Origin: Verrucomicrobiaceae bacterium
GTDB taxonomy: Bacteria > Verrucomicrobiota > Verrucomicrobiae > Verrucomicrobiales > Akkermansiaceae
DNA: 15,669 nt
Direction: 5' to 3'
NCBI GenBank assembly: GCA_003820635.1
Contig: RPOS01000060.1
Coordinates: 1-15,669, forward strand
Made by a program: the position numbers and the translations under genes. Of the stretch, positions 1-6,124 are shown one piece after another (position 1 is the first letter of the stretch; each line of letters opens with the position of its first letter). The notes below the pieces were generated by a model. That model ran no database searches. It saw nothing but the letters and a program-made list of their open reading frames with translations, and was not told the origin of the DNA.

Positions 1-43
1 CACGACCGGTCGTGTATCACCCCCAAAACCCGACCGGTCGGGT
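1..43. repeat. Two perfect palindromes sharing the core CGACCGGTCG
   Basis: Positions 1-14 (CACGACCGGTCGTG) and 28-43 (ACCCGACCGGTCGGGT) are each perfectly self-complementary. They share the ten-base core CGACCGGTCG at 3-12 and 31-40, with centres 28 bases apart. The second copy lies in the last codons of the minus-strand gene and the first lies just past its stop. They could be termination hairpins without a T tract, a repeated operator, or part of a repeat family cut by the window edge. What is seen is only the symmetry; the role is unknown. Confidence 0.55.
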
Positions 44-388
44 AATACTGCTGTTCGGCTTACTAATTGGTAGCCACTCGCCAATGGGATCATGAATTGC
101 CCACATCCTCAAAGTCCTTCCACCCCACGCGCGGAATTCGATGTCGTAGGCAGCAAGGTGCGGCGGTTCGCCTGGGTATCCAGCGGCGAAGTCCACAATA
201 TGAACCATGCGCCATTCTTGATCGGGGTATTTCCGCCACCAAAAGAATCCAGCCGTCTCGGGCAAAGCCGAACAAGGCGTGAGAGCCAACCGGTCATCAG
301 CTTTCTCTTTCGCATTCGGGCATATTGCGCACGGGACACACTCATCGGACAGTATGCACATTTCTGGGTATTTGCAGTTTTCAGGCAT
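17..388 (-). CDS. Small cysteine-rich hypothetical protein
   Basis: This 123-residue protein has no recognised function. The N-terminal 40 residues carry C5, C11, C17, C20, C23 and C39, including a CxxCxxC run that could bind metal. The C-terminal part is rich in aromatics (FFWWRKYPDQEW at 48-59, then GGRTLRMWAIHDPIGEWLPI at 89-108). The pattern GxFWWRxxxxxxW...W...GEW.PI resembles short phage- or plasmid-type proteins that end in a GEW..I segment; that comparison is from memory only. I chose the ATG at 388 because AAAGGAAAG (392-400, minus strand) sits six bases upstream. The in-frame ATG at 418 and the codons further upstream have no such site. There is no signal peptide, so it is probably cytoplasmic. 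It is divergent from the exported-protein genes, and the tail codons contain one of two palindromes. Confidence 0.6.
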   Translation of the reverse strand: MPENCKYPEMCILSDECVPCAICPNAKEKADDRLALTPCSALPETAGFFWWRKYPDQEWRMVHIVDFAAGYPGEPPHLAAYDIEFRAWGGRTLRMWAIHDPIGEWLPISKPNSSITRPVGFWG

Positions 389-498
389 TGGCTTTCCTTT
401 CACTCGGTGGCTCCACATTAGCGTTCGCCGAAAAAATGAAGACTCCAGCACAACGTCAACCTTGCAAGCGAAGCCCGAAAGGCATATCGAATGCGGCG
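389..498. promoter_or_regulatory. Divergent intergenic region, 110 bases
   Basis: This spacer separates the start of the minus-strand small gene from the likely start of the plus-strand exported-protein genes, so it should hold promoters for both. On the plus strand TTGCAA (462-467) and TATCGA (485-490) are 17 bases apart, but the match is weak and almost abuts the start codon. I could not identify a convincing promoter for either strand. Confidence 0.3.
392..400 (-). promoter_or_regulatory. Shine-Dalgarno site of the small cysteine-rich gene
   Basis: Read on the minus strand this is AAAGGAAAG, with the AGGA core six bases before the ATG at 388. It decides the start of that gene. Clear Shine-Dalgarno sequences are otherwise scarce in this window. 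Confidence 0.6.
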
Positions 499-1290
499 AT
501 GAAGCCATCGGTAATCCTCGCCTTAACCCTTTGTTTCAACGGCTCACTGCTCGCGCAGGATGCGGAGCCGCAGACGGAAAAGGACATCGAGAAGCTGCTT
601 CCCATTCCGAGCACCGAGTTCATCCCGCCGCCACCGCCGAAGGAAGTTCCCGCGATCAAGGTTGAGGCGGCGACGACGCGGACACTGCCGACGCATCAGA
701 TCACCGTGCTTCGTGGGGAGGCTTCGACTTTGCCGGATATTCCTCCGCCACCGGAGCCGAAGCCGTCCGCTCCCGGTCCGGTTGGCGAGCCACATTATCT
801 GCTTTCGTTCGGAGCGACCGTCTATGACCACCGCATCAGTCATGTGAGATGGTATGATCCGCGCACCGAGAAGCAATTCGAGGCGTGGTGCGGATGGGAT
901 TGGACGCTGCTTTCACCCATGCCTGAGATCGTGCTGGGCGAGCGGGTGAGTTCATTTCACCTTTTCGCGTCTAACATTGACACGGCGGCGATGCGCCGTG
1001 TGGGGCACGAGTTCAAGATGCCGGAGCATCCCGAACTGGTTGAGGGAGCGTTCTCCATCACGAAGGGCGATGAGAACGACGCCGAGGCGTTGAAGGCTTT
1101 GTCCGCCATCCGCGATTTCTACCTCAAGCACAAAGAGAGGCTCGGGCAGATCCGGCAGGCGAGGGAGGAGTATCAGGCGGCTGCCGCCGCCTGGCACGCC
1201 GCCCACCCGCCGCAGCCGCAGAGCCACACCTTTTGGCTGAAGCCGCATCGCGGCAGCCGCTACCTCAAAGAGGAAGGAGGCGAGCGATGA
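499..1290 (+). CDS. Exported proline-rich hypothetical protein
   Basis: This 263-residue protein has no recognised family. The ATG at 499 was chosen because it gives a clean signal peptide (MKPSVILALTLCFNGSLLAQ, cleavage near residue 20). The reading frame stays open upstream to 325, but the upstream starts give no signal sequence next to the start. Residues 42-95 are a proline-rich spacer (PPPPPKE, PPPPEPKPSAPGP). Residues 98-165 look like a folded domain rich in tryptophan and tyrosine (RWYDP, WCGWDW). Residues 195-235 are charged and probably helical or coiled coil, and the tail is basic. The stop overlaps the next gene's start as ATGA, so the two are very likely translated together. The arrangement suggests an envelope or secreted partner of the repeat protein that follows; that is inference. 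Confidence 0.65.
   Translation: MKPSVILALTLCFNGSLLAQDAEPQTEKDIEKLLPIPSTEFIPPPPPKEVPAIKVEAATTRTLPTHQITVLRGEASTLPDIPPPPEPKPSAPGPVGEPHYLLSFGATVYDHRISHVRWYDPRTEKQFEAWCGWDWTLLSPMPEIVLGERVSSFHLFASNIDTAAMRRVGHEFKMPEHPELVEGAFSITKGDENDAEALKALSAIRDFYLKHKERLGQIRQAREEYQAAAAAWHAAHPPQPQSHTFWLKPHRGSRYLKEEGGER
1271..1280 (+). promoter_or_regulatory. Strong Shine-Dalgarno site inside the upstream gene
   Basis: AGGAAGGAGG lies six bases before the ATG at 1287 and inside the last codons of the preceding gene. With the ATGA stop/start overlap it fixes the start of the 792-residue protein and implies translational coupling. Confidence 0.75.
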
Positions 1291-3665
1291 GATCGCGTCT
1301 GCTTGCCATTTTCGCCGCCGCGATCACGGCGCTTTCCCTTGCACCAGCACAGGAGCAGAATTCCGAGATCATTCAGGTTTCACCTGACATGTTCCTGCGG
1401 TGGTATGGTCACGACGACCGGACGTATTTCGTTCAGGTTTCCGACCCCAACGACCACCTCCGCAAGTGGACTTGGGCAACGATCATCGAGACGGGCAACG
1501 ACGAGGACATCAGCTACGAGGTGGACGGCACGGCGGACAAGGGATTCTTCCGGTTGTGGTTCAGCGATCAGCCGACGACCGATCCCGATGGGGATGATTT
1601 CGACTACGACGGCTTGACCAACTGGGATGAGGTCAGCACGCACCAGACCAACCCGCTCAAGTGGGACAGCGACGACGACGGCTTGCCGGACGATTGGGAG
1701 ATCCTCCATGGACTCGATCCGAACGACGACGGCACCACCGATCCGGCCAACGGCGCGAATGGAGATCCTGATGGCGACGGGCTGATCAATCTGGATGAAT
1801 ACTGGTATTACGCCGATCCGAATCTCGCCGACACGGATGGTGACGGACTGAATGACTTCGATGAGGTTTGGGTTTACTACACCTACCCGGATTCGACCGA
1901 TACGGATTGGGACGGACTTGATGATTTCGCCGAGGTTTTCACCTACGGCACCGATCCTTGGAACTGGGACACCGACGAGGATACGCTGCCCGACGGCGAC
2001 GAAGTGCTGATCCACAGCACCGATCCGACCGAGATGGACACGGACGGAGACTGGATGTGGGACGATTGGGAACTCGCAAACAACCTTGATCCAACGGATG
2101 CCGCCGACGGCTTGCTCGATGCGGACAGCGACACGCTCTCCAACCAACTCGAATTCGTTTTCCTCGATCAAGGTTACGATCCGTTCGTCGCCAACAACGC
2201 GGCGGCGTTCCCATGGGCGAATGATCCCGATTGGGATGGCCTGACCACGCAGGTGGAGTTTGTCACCCACCTGACGAACCCGCGCCAGCACGACACGGAC
2301 GGTGACGGCATGAGCGACGCCTGGGAGATCGCCCAAGGATTCAACGCCAAGGTGAACAACCTCAAGGCTGGTCCCGCCAACCAGCATCCCGACGCCGACC
2401 CGGACGGCGACGGACTGACCAACGGTGAGGAGAGCGGCCTCGGCACCAATCCGAACGATCCCGACACGGACGGTGACGGGGTGGACGACAAGACCGAGAA
2501 CGACCAAGGCAGCAACCCCAATGATCCCAACGACAGCCAACCGCCACCAAACGGAACCATTCCCGTTGATGTTGATTTCGGCGATACCAGCGGCAGCCAT
2601 TCCGAGAAGTATCGGGTGCAGCTCACGCCGTTGGAGGGCGATCCGGGCGGCGTGCGATTCCGCACGAACCGCCAGTATGGCCAGCCGCAGACCGACACGT
2701 TCCATCTGCCCAAGGGCGCGAAGTATCAGGTTGAGCTTATCCACATTGGAACAAGCCCGAGGTATCGCGGCACTCCTAAACCGGACTACGACTACACGCT
2801 ATCAATCAACTCAGGAGGCAATGATCCCGCCTGTGCTGCAATCGTTGACGATCCACAAGGGATCATGGGCGGACACAACGAGAGCAACAGCTTCTTTGCA
2901 CAAGGCAAGACAGCAGACCTATACATTGCCCTGATGACATCGGAGACGGTGGCGACGTTGCCCACCGACCGAAAGCGGAAGAAGGTGGGCGTTGGGGAAG
3001 AGGTGAATTTGACTCTGACGCCTTCAAGCCTTCCTTCACCGACATGGGCACTTGCGGGCACGCCGGGAACCTCGGCTCTCAATCCGCTTACCGGGATATC
3101 TTCCGTCCTGACAGCCGGGGAGCGTGCCTGCACGCCATCGACGGAAGCCACAATTAACGGTGTCACCGTAAAGATCGATTTTGAGGTGGTGGAGCCGGAT
3201 GGCGTCGTCATGGAGCAGGAGCCGGGAACGGGGATTTGGCATATTCAAGGGAAGGGGTCAGCCGGATTCAAAGGTAGGCCATATTTCGCCCCGTTTGACG
3301 TTTCATTTAAATACATTGAGATCCGCGAAGACACCTGTGTCGGGACTGGAACCGGGTATTTCCTTGGGGATACGGGGCAGGTCCACCCCTTGGGGCAATG
3401 GATCGGTGTAGTCGAAGGAGATGCGGCTAAACCTTCAAAAGGTGATGGCGTGGATACGATCAAGACCGGCGCGAACAATCCTCCGTTTTCAGCAGGAACT
3501 TTTGAATGGCCAATTCCTTGGCAATTTCGAGTTGGAGGTGGAGCCGCAAAGACATTCGCAACGGTTACGCACCAGGAGACCATGGAAGCAACGGGTAGAA
3601 CTACGATGGCTAAAGGCGGTCATTCCGTATCGAAAGAACTAAACGATCCTTCATCAAACTTCTAA
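1287..3665 (+). CDS. Exported multidomain protein with 12 thrombospondin type 3-like DxDxDG repeats
   Basis: This 792-residue protein begins with a signal peptide (residues 1-21, ending SLAPAQ). Residues 30-95 form a module with FLRWYGHDDRTYFVQVSDP and a closing FFRLWFSD; I associate this N-terminal pattern with verrucomicrobial exported proteins. Residues 98-416 hold about 12 acidic units of the DxDxDGLxDxxE type, the signature of calcium-binding thrombospondin type 3 repeats. Some units have lost the central glycine (DTDEDTLPD, DTDGDWMWDD, DADSDTLSN). Residues 423-550 are a separate domain, and 566-635 look Ig-like (VGVGEEVNLTL, then SVLTAGERA and ATINGVTVKIDFEV). Residues 640-792 are rich in aromatics and glycine and end in ELNDPSSNF. 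There is no transmembrane anchor or sorting signal, so it is probably secreted or surface bound. The partner genes on either side are also exported. The catalytic role, if any, is unknown. Confidence 0.85.
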   Translation: MRSRLLAIFAAAITALSLAPAQEQNSEIIQVSPDMFLRWYGHDDRTYFVQVSDPNDHLRKWTWATIIETGNDEDISYEVDGTADKGFFRLWFSDQPTTDPDGDDFDYDGLTNWDEVSTHQTNPLKWDSDDDGLPDDWEILHGLDPNDDGTTDPANGANGDPDGDGLINLDEYWYYADPNLADTDGDGLNDFDEVWVYYTYPDSTDTDWDGLDDFAEVFTYGTDPWNWDTDEDTLPDGDEVLIHSTDPTEMDTDGDWMWDDWELANNLDPTDAADGLLDADSDTLSNQLEFVFLDQGYDPFVANNAAAFPWANDPDWDGLTTQVEFVTHLTNPRQHDTDGDGMSDAWEIAQGFNAKVNNLKAGPANQHPDADPDGDGLTNGEESGLGTNPNDPDTDGDGVDDKTENDQGSNPNDPNDSQPPPNGTIPVDVDFGDTSGSHSEKYRVQLTPLEGDPGGVRFRTNRQYGQPQTDTFHLPKGAKYQVELIHIGTSPRYRGTPKPDYDYTLSINSGGNDPACAAIVDDPQGIMGGHNESNSFFAQGKTADLYIALMTSETVATLPTDRKRKKVGVGEEVNLTLTPSSLPSPTWALAGTPGTSALNPLTGISSVLTAGERACTPSTEATINGVTVKIDFEVVEPDGVVMEQEPGTGIWHIQGKGSAGFKGRPYFAPFDVSFKYIEIREDTCVGTGTGYFLGDTGQVHPLGQWIGVVEGDAAKPSKGDGVDTIKTGANNPPFSAGTFEWPIPWQFRVGGGAAKTFATVTHQETMEATGRTTMAKGGHSVSKELNDPSSNF
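1566..2540 (+). repeat. Coding repeats for the DxDxDG units
   Basis: The acidic calcium-loop units are visible in DNA as recurring GACACGGACGGTGACGG-type stretches with variable spacers. Unit spacing is irregular (roughly 60 to 160 bases) and the sequences are diverged, so this is protein-level repetition and not a perfect satellite. The repetition also keeps long antisense frames open on the minus strand. Confidence 0.75.
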
Positions 3666-3672
3666 AAATAAA

Positions 3673-4299
3673 ATGAAAACAAGACATCTACAAATCCTCA
3701 GTTTCGCGCTAGCCTTGTCAACGCCCGTGAATATTGCCAGTGCCGGAGATGAGAAGAAACCAGAGTCATCCCTTGAGAAGATTACAGAATTTCGACAATC
3801 TGAAGATGACACGCTCCTAGCTCAACAACTACAATTTTTGAAAAAGCAAACAGGATCACCTTCTGATAAGGCTAAGTTGATTTGTGCTATTCTTGTCGAA
3901 GCTGATAAATTTCTGGTTAATCACGAGCGACCGAAAGGCACTCCCGCATTGAATATCGCGCCTCCCGGCGGCGGTCGTTCAGGCGTCGATCCAGCTTCGG
4001 TTGCCGACCCTATTGAACGAGCTGCTTATCAGAAATTGATCGATGAGAACAAGAAGCTGGCAGAGACTCATCGGAAGCACGCAGCCGTGGCAAAAATTCG
4101 GGACTCCGCTGTCAATCTTTTGGCAGTTTATAGAGTCAATGGTTTGATAGACGAAGCAGAAGTTGATGCTGCTATCAGGCAGCATGAAATATCGGAAGAT
4201 CAAAAGATTGCTCTAGGTCAACTGGTGAAAGCTGCAACGGCTAACAAGGCGCAGCACCCAACAGACGGGGCGGCCGAGCCGGAGAAGCCGAAGGAGTAG
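3673..4299 (+). CDS. Exported hypothetical protein, AT-rich
   Basis: This 208-residue protein has no recognised family. Residues 1-24 are a signal peptide (ending NIASA, then GDEKK). The mature part is mainly helical: residues 34-85 and 112-190 are rich in charged and leucine residues, separated by a glycine/proline linker (IAPPGGGRSG, 95-104). It ends in a charged proline-containing tail (EPEKPKE). The start at 3673 is seven bases after the previous stop, so it belongs to the same transcription unit, though no good Shine-Dalgarno is seen. Base composition is clearly more AT-rich than in the neighbours, which suggests separate ancestry. The last 20 codons lie inside the attC-like inverted repeat. 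It might be a small partner of the 792-residue protein; that is inference from position only. Confidence 0.75.
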   Translation: MKTRHLQILSFALALSTPVNIASAGDEKKPESSLEKITEFRQSEDDTLLAQQLQFLKKQTGSPSDKAKLICAILVEADKFLVNHERPKGTPALNIAPPGGGRSGVDPASVADPIERAAYQKLIDENKKLAETHRKHAAVAKIRDSAVNLLAVYRVNGLIDEAEVDAAIRQHEISEDQKIALGQLVKAATANKAQHPTDGAAEPEKPKE

Positions 4300-4366
4300 T
4301 TCAACGGTCTTCTCACGCCTCGACGCGCCCCCTCGCCCCGTCTGTGGGTGTGCTATGACGTTAAAC
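4239..4366 (+). other. attC-like imperfect inverted repeat (candidate integron recombination site)
   Basis: The left arm CACCCAACAGACGGGGCG (4255-4272) pairs with the right arm CGCCCCGTCTGTGGGTG (4334-4350) except for one extra A in the left arm. GCA (4251-4253) then pairs with TGC (4351-4353) across a second extra base, G4254. The outer ends are GGCTAAC (4239-4245), close to RYYYAAC, and GTTAAAC (4360-4366), an exact GTTRRRY core. TAAC and GTTA pair, leaving short unpaired spacers. The two extrahelical bases fall on the same arm, as known for attC sites. The variable inner part holds a further pairing, GAGAAG (4282-4287) with CTTCTC (4309-4314), and contains the stop of the upstream gene. 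The length of 128 fits attC. There is no T tract, so an intrinsic terminator is less likely. No integrase gene or second site is visible in the window. Confidence 0.5.
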
Positions 4367-4380
4367 CTCCAAGCTCTTCC

Positions 4381-4953
4381 TCACTCTGCCAGTTTCCTCG
4401 CGAGCTTGGCGCCGAGTTCGAGGACACTGGCTTGGAGGGTGGCATCGGTGAGCTCGCCATCCTCGTCCATGACTTCGTGGACTTTGGGGATGGTGACTTG
4501 TTCCGGCAGCACGGTGATGGAGATGTTTTCGAGGAAGGGGCGGAGCTGGGCGAGGCTGCGGCTGCCGCCGTAGCCGCCGGGTGAGGCGGCGAGGATGGCG
4601 GCGGTCTTGCCGCGCAGGACGGAGAGCGGCGCTTCATCGGCCGAGGTGGCGCGCGAGACCCAGTCGATGGCGTTTTTGAGGGCGGCGGTGATGCCGCTGT
4701 TGTATTCGGGCGAGGCGATGAGCAGGCCGTCGTGCTCCGCGAAGAGGGCTTTCAACTTCGCGGCGTTTTCGGGCATGCCCTTGGCATCCTCCAGGTCCTG
4801 ATCGTAGAGCGGCAGGGGAAAATCGCGCAGGCGGATGAGGGTGACTTGCGCTCCGGCACCACGCGCGCCGCGGGCGGCGATGGCGGCGAGTTTCTGGTTG
4901 AAGGATTCGGCACGGAGGCTGCCGCCGAAGGCGAGGATGCGGGGAGTTTTCAT
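4381..4953 (-). CDS. NADPH-dependent FMN reductase family flavoprotein
   Basis: This 190-residue cytoplasmic flavodoxin-like protein matches the length of the NADPH-dependent FMN reductase family (ChrR/YieF, SsuE, azoreductase type). These enzymes use NAD(P)H to reduce FMN, quinones or other acceptors. Residues 5-19 (RILAFGGSLRAESFN) are the first strand and the phosphate-binding loop GSLRxxSxN for FMN. Residues 79-89 (IASPEYNSGIT) are the conserved SPEYN motif contacting the flavin. Residues 122-131 (AASPGGYGGS) are the second glycine-rich loop. The ATG at 4953 starts exactly at the first strand. The ene-reductase gene ends ten bases upstream, so the pair is almost certainly one operon. It may supply reduced flavin or handle quinone or xenobiotic stress with its partner; the actual substrate is not deducible. 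Confidence 0.9.
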   Translation of the reverse strand: MKTPRILAFGGSLRAESFNQKLAAIAARGARGAGAQVTLIRLRDFPLPLYDQDLEDAKGMPENAAKLKALFAEHDGLLIASPEYNSGITAALKNAIDWVSRATSADEAPLSVLRGKTAAILAASPGGYGGSRSLAQLRPFLENISITVLPEQVTIPKVHEVMDEDGELTDATLQASVLELGAKLARKLAE

Positions 4954-4963
4954 GTCTGACAGA

Positions 4964-6031
4964 TCAGGCGTTGGTGGTTTCGAGGCTTGGGTAGTCGGTG
5001 TAGCCTTGCGGGCCGCTGGCGTAGAAGGTATCGGTGTCCGGCGGGTTGAGGGGTGCGTTTTCGCGGATGCGGGGGACGAGGTCGGGATTGGCAATGGCGG
5101 CTTTGCCGAAGGCCACGGCGTCCGCTGTTCCGGAAGCGATGGCTTCGCGGGCACTTTGAGCGGTGAAATTTTCATTGGCGATGAAGACGCCGCCGAAGGC
5201 CTGCTTGAGCGCGGGGCCGAGCGCCGGGTGGTCGTGTGATTCGCGGGCGCAGAGGAAGGCGAGTTTGCGTTTCCCCAGCTCGCGGGCGACGTGGGTGAAG
5301 AGCGCGGCGGGATCGGAGTCGCCCATGTCATGGGCGTCGCCGCGCGGGGCGATGTGCATGCCCACACGGTCGGCACCCCAGACGGAGACGACGGCATCGG
5401 TGACTTCCATCATGAAGCGGGCGCGGTTTTCGATGGAGCCGCCGTATTGGTCCGTGCGGTGGTTGGTGGAGTCCTGGAGGAACTGGTCGATGAGGTAGCC
5501 GTTGGCGCCGTGGATCTCGACGCCATCGAAGCCGGCGGCCATGGCGTTTTCCGCGCCTTTCCGGTAGGCCTCGACGATGGCCGGGATTTCAGCGGTTTCC
5601 AAAGCGCGCGGCGTGACGAATTCCTTCTGCGGGCGCAGCAGGCTGATGTGGCCGGCAGGCTTGACGGCGCTGGCGGAAATCGGCAGCTCGCCATCCAGGT
5701 AGCACGGATCGGAAATCCGGCCGACGTGCCAGAGCTGGAGCAAAATCTGGCCGCCGGCCTGGTGCACGGCGCGGGTGACGGATTTCCAGCCCTCGACCTG
5801 CTCGTCGGACCAGATGCCGGGCGTGTCCGGATAGCCGACGCCCATCGGGCTGACGGCGGTGGCCTCCGAGAGGATCAGGCCGAAGGTGGCGCGCTGGGCG
5901 TAGTAATCGGCCATCATCGCATTCGGCACGCGCCCGGCGGAGGCGCGGCAGCGGGTGAGGGGAGCCATCACGATGCGGTTGGGAAGATGGATGGCTCCGG
6001 CTTGGATAGGTTGGAAAAGCGGATCGCTCAT
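4964..6031 (-). CDS. Old Yellow Enzyme family ene-reductase (NemA-like)
   Basis: This 355-residue FMN-dependent TIM-barrel protein belongs to the Old Yellow Enzyme family, which reduces activated carbon-carbon double bonds and nitro compounds with NAD(P)H in the cytoplasm. Visible motifs are MAPLTR (22-27), LQLWHVGR (98-105), EIHGANGYLIDQFL (172-185) with the substrate-anion pair H174 and N177 and nearby Y179, DQYGGSIENRARF (194-206), and the phosphate-binding FGKAAIANPDL (308-318). Length and order match E. coli NemA (365 residues). The start at 6031 (MSDPLFQPIQ) was chosen because family similarity begins there. The open frame runs on to 6106 but adds a non-family extension. No clear Shine-Dalgarno is seen. 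It is transcribed divergently from the penicillin-binding protein genes and followed by the FMN reductase gene. No linked regulator is present in the window. Confidence 0.93.
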   Translation of the reverse strand: MSDPLFQPIQAGAIHLPNRIVMAPLTRCRASAGRVPNAMMADYYAQRATFGLILSEATAVSPMGVGYPDTPGIWSDEQVEGWKSVTRAVHQAGGQILLQLWHVGRISDPCYLDGELPISASAVKPAGHISLLRPQKEFVTPRALETAEIPAIVEAYRKGAENAMAAGFDGVEIHGANGYLIDQFLQDSTNHRTDQYGGSIENRARFMMEVTDAVVSVWGADRVGMHIAPRGDAHDMGDSDPAALFTHVARELGKRKLAFLCARESHDHPALGPALKQAFGGVFIANENFTAQSAREAIASGTADAVAFGKAAIANPDLVPRIRENAPLNPPDTDTFYASGPQGYTDYPSLETTNA

Positions 6032-6124
6032 GGCGGCGGAAACAAAGCAGTTTCGGCGTGATGTGCCACTGGAAATTCGGCCATCGTCACAGGCGACGGG
6101 AATCAAGGGTGGATTGGCGCGGCG
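6032..6124. promoter_or_regulatory. Divergent intergenic region between ene-reductase and penicillin-binding protein genes
   Basis: This is a 93-base spacer between divergently transcribed genes, so promoters for both should lie here. I see no convincing -35/-10 pair, operator dyad or riboswitch. AAGGGTGG (6105-6112) is a possible weak ribosome site for the plus-strand gene, 12 bases before the GTG at 6125. Confidence 0.3.

Noticed and set aside
462..490. Possible promoter TTGCAA - 17 bases - TATCGA before the 263-residue gene
   Set aside because: The match to consensus is weak, and the -10-like box is only eight bases before the start codon.
1566..2540. CRISPR-like or satellite array
   Set aside because: The units are diverged, unevenly spaced and in frame, encoding calcium-loop motifs. 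They are protein repeats.
1380..2744. Long minus-strand open frame of 454 codons opposite the DxDxDG repeats
   Set aside because: It is the antisense shadow of acidic repeats (GAC/GAT-rich codons read back as V/I/R). It has no start signal or family resemblance, and the plus-strand gene is clearly real.
3157..3169. Short dyad ACGGTG-T-CACCGT
   Set aside because: It has a one-base loop, is too small for a hairpin terminator, and lies in coding sequence; probably chance.
4255..4350. The large inverted repeat as an intrinsic terminator
   Set aside because: The loop is 61 bases long and no T tract follows either arm, so a classic rho-independent terminator is unlikely.
4954..5397. N-terminal extension of the FMN reductase frame into the ene-reductase gene
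   Set aside because: The extension is proline/serine-rich shadow sequence. The flavodoxin fold begins exactly at the ATG at 4953.
5291..6061. Plus-strand open frame of 256 codons opposite the ene-reductase gene
   Set aside because: The minus-strand frame carries all Old Yellow Enzyme motifs; the plus frame is a low-complexity GC shadow.
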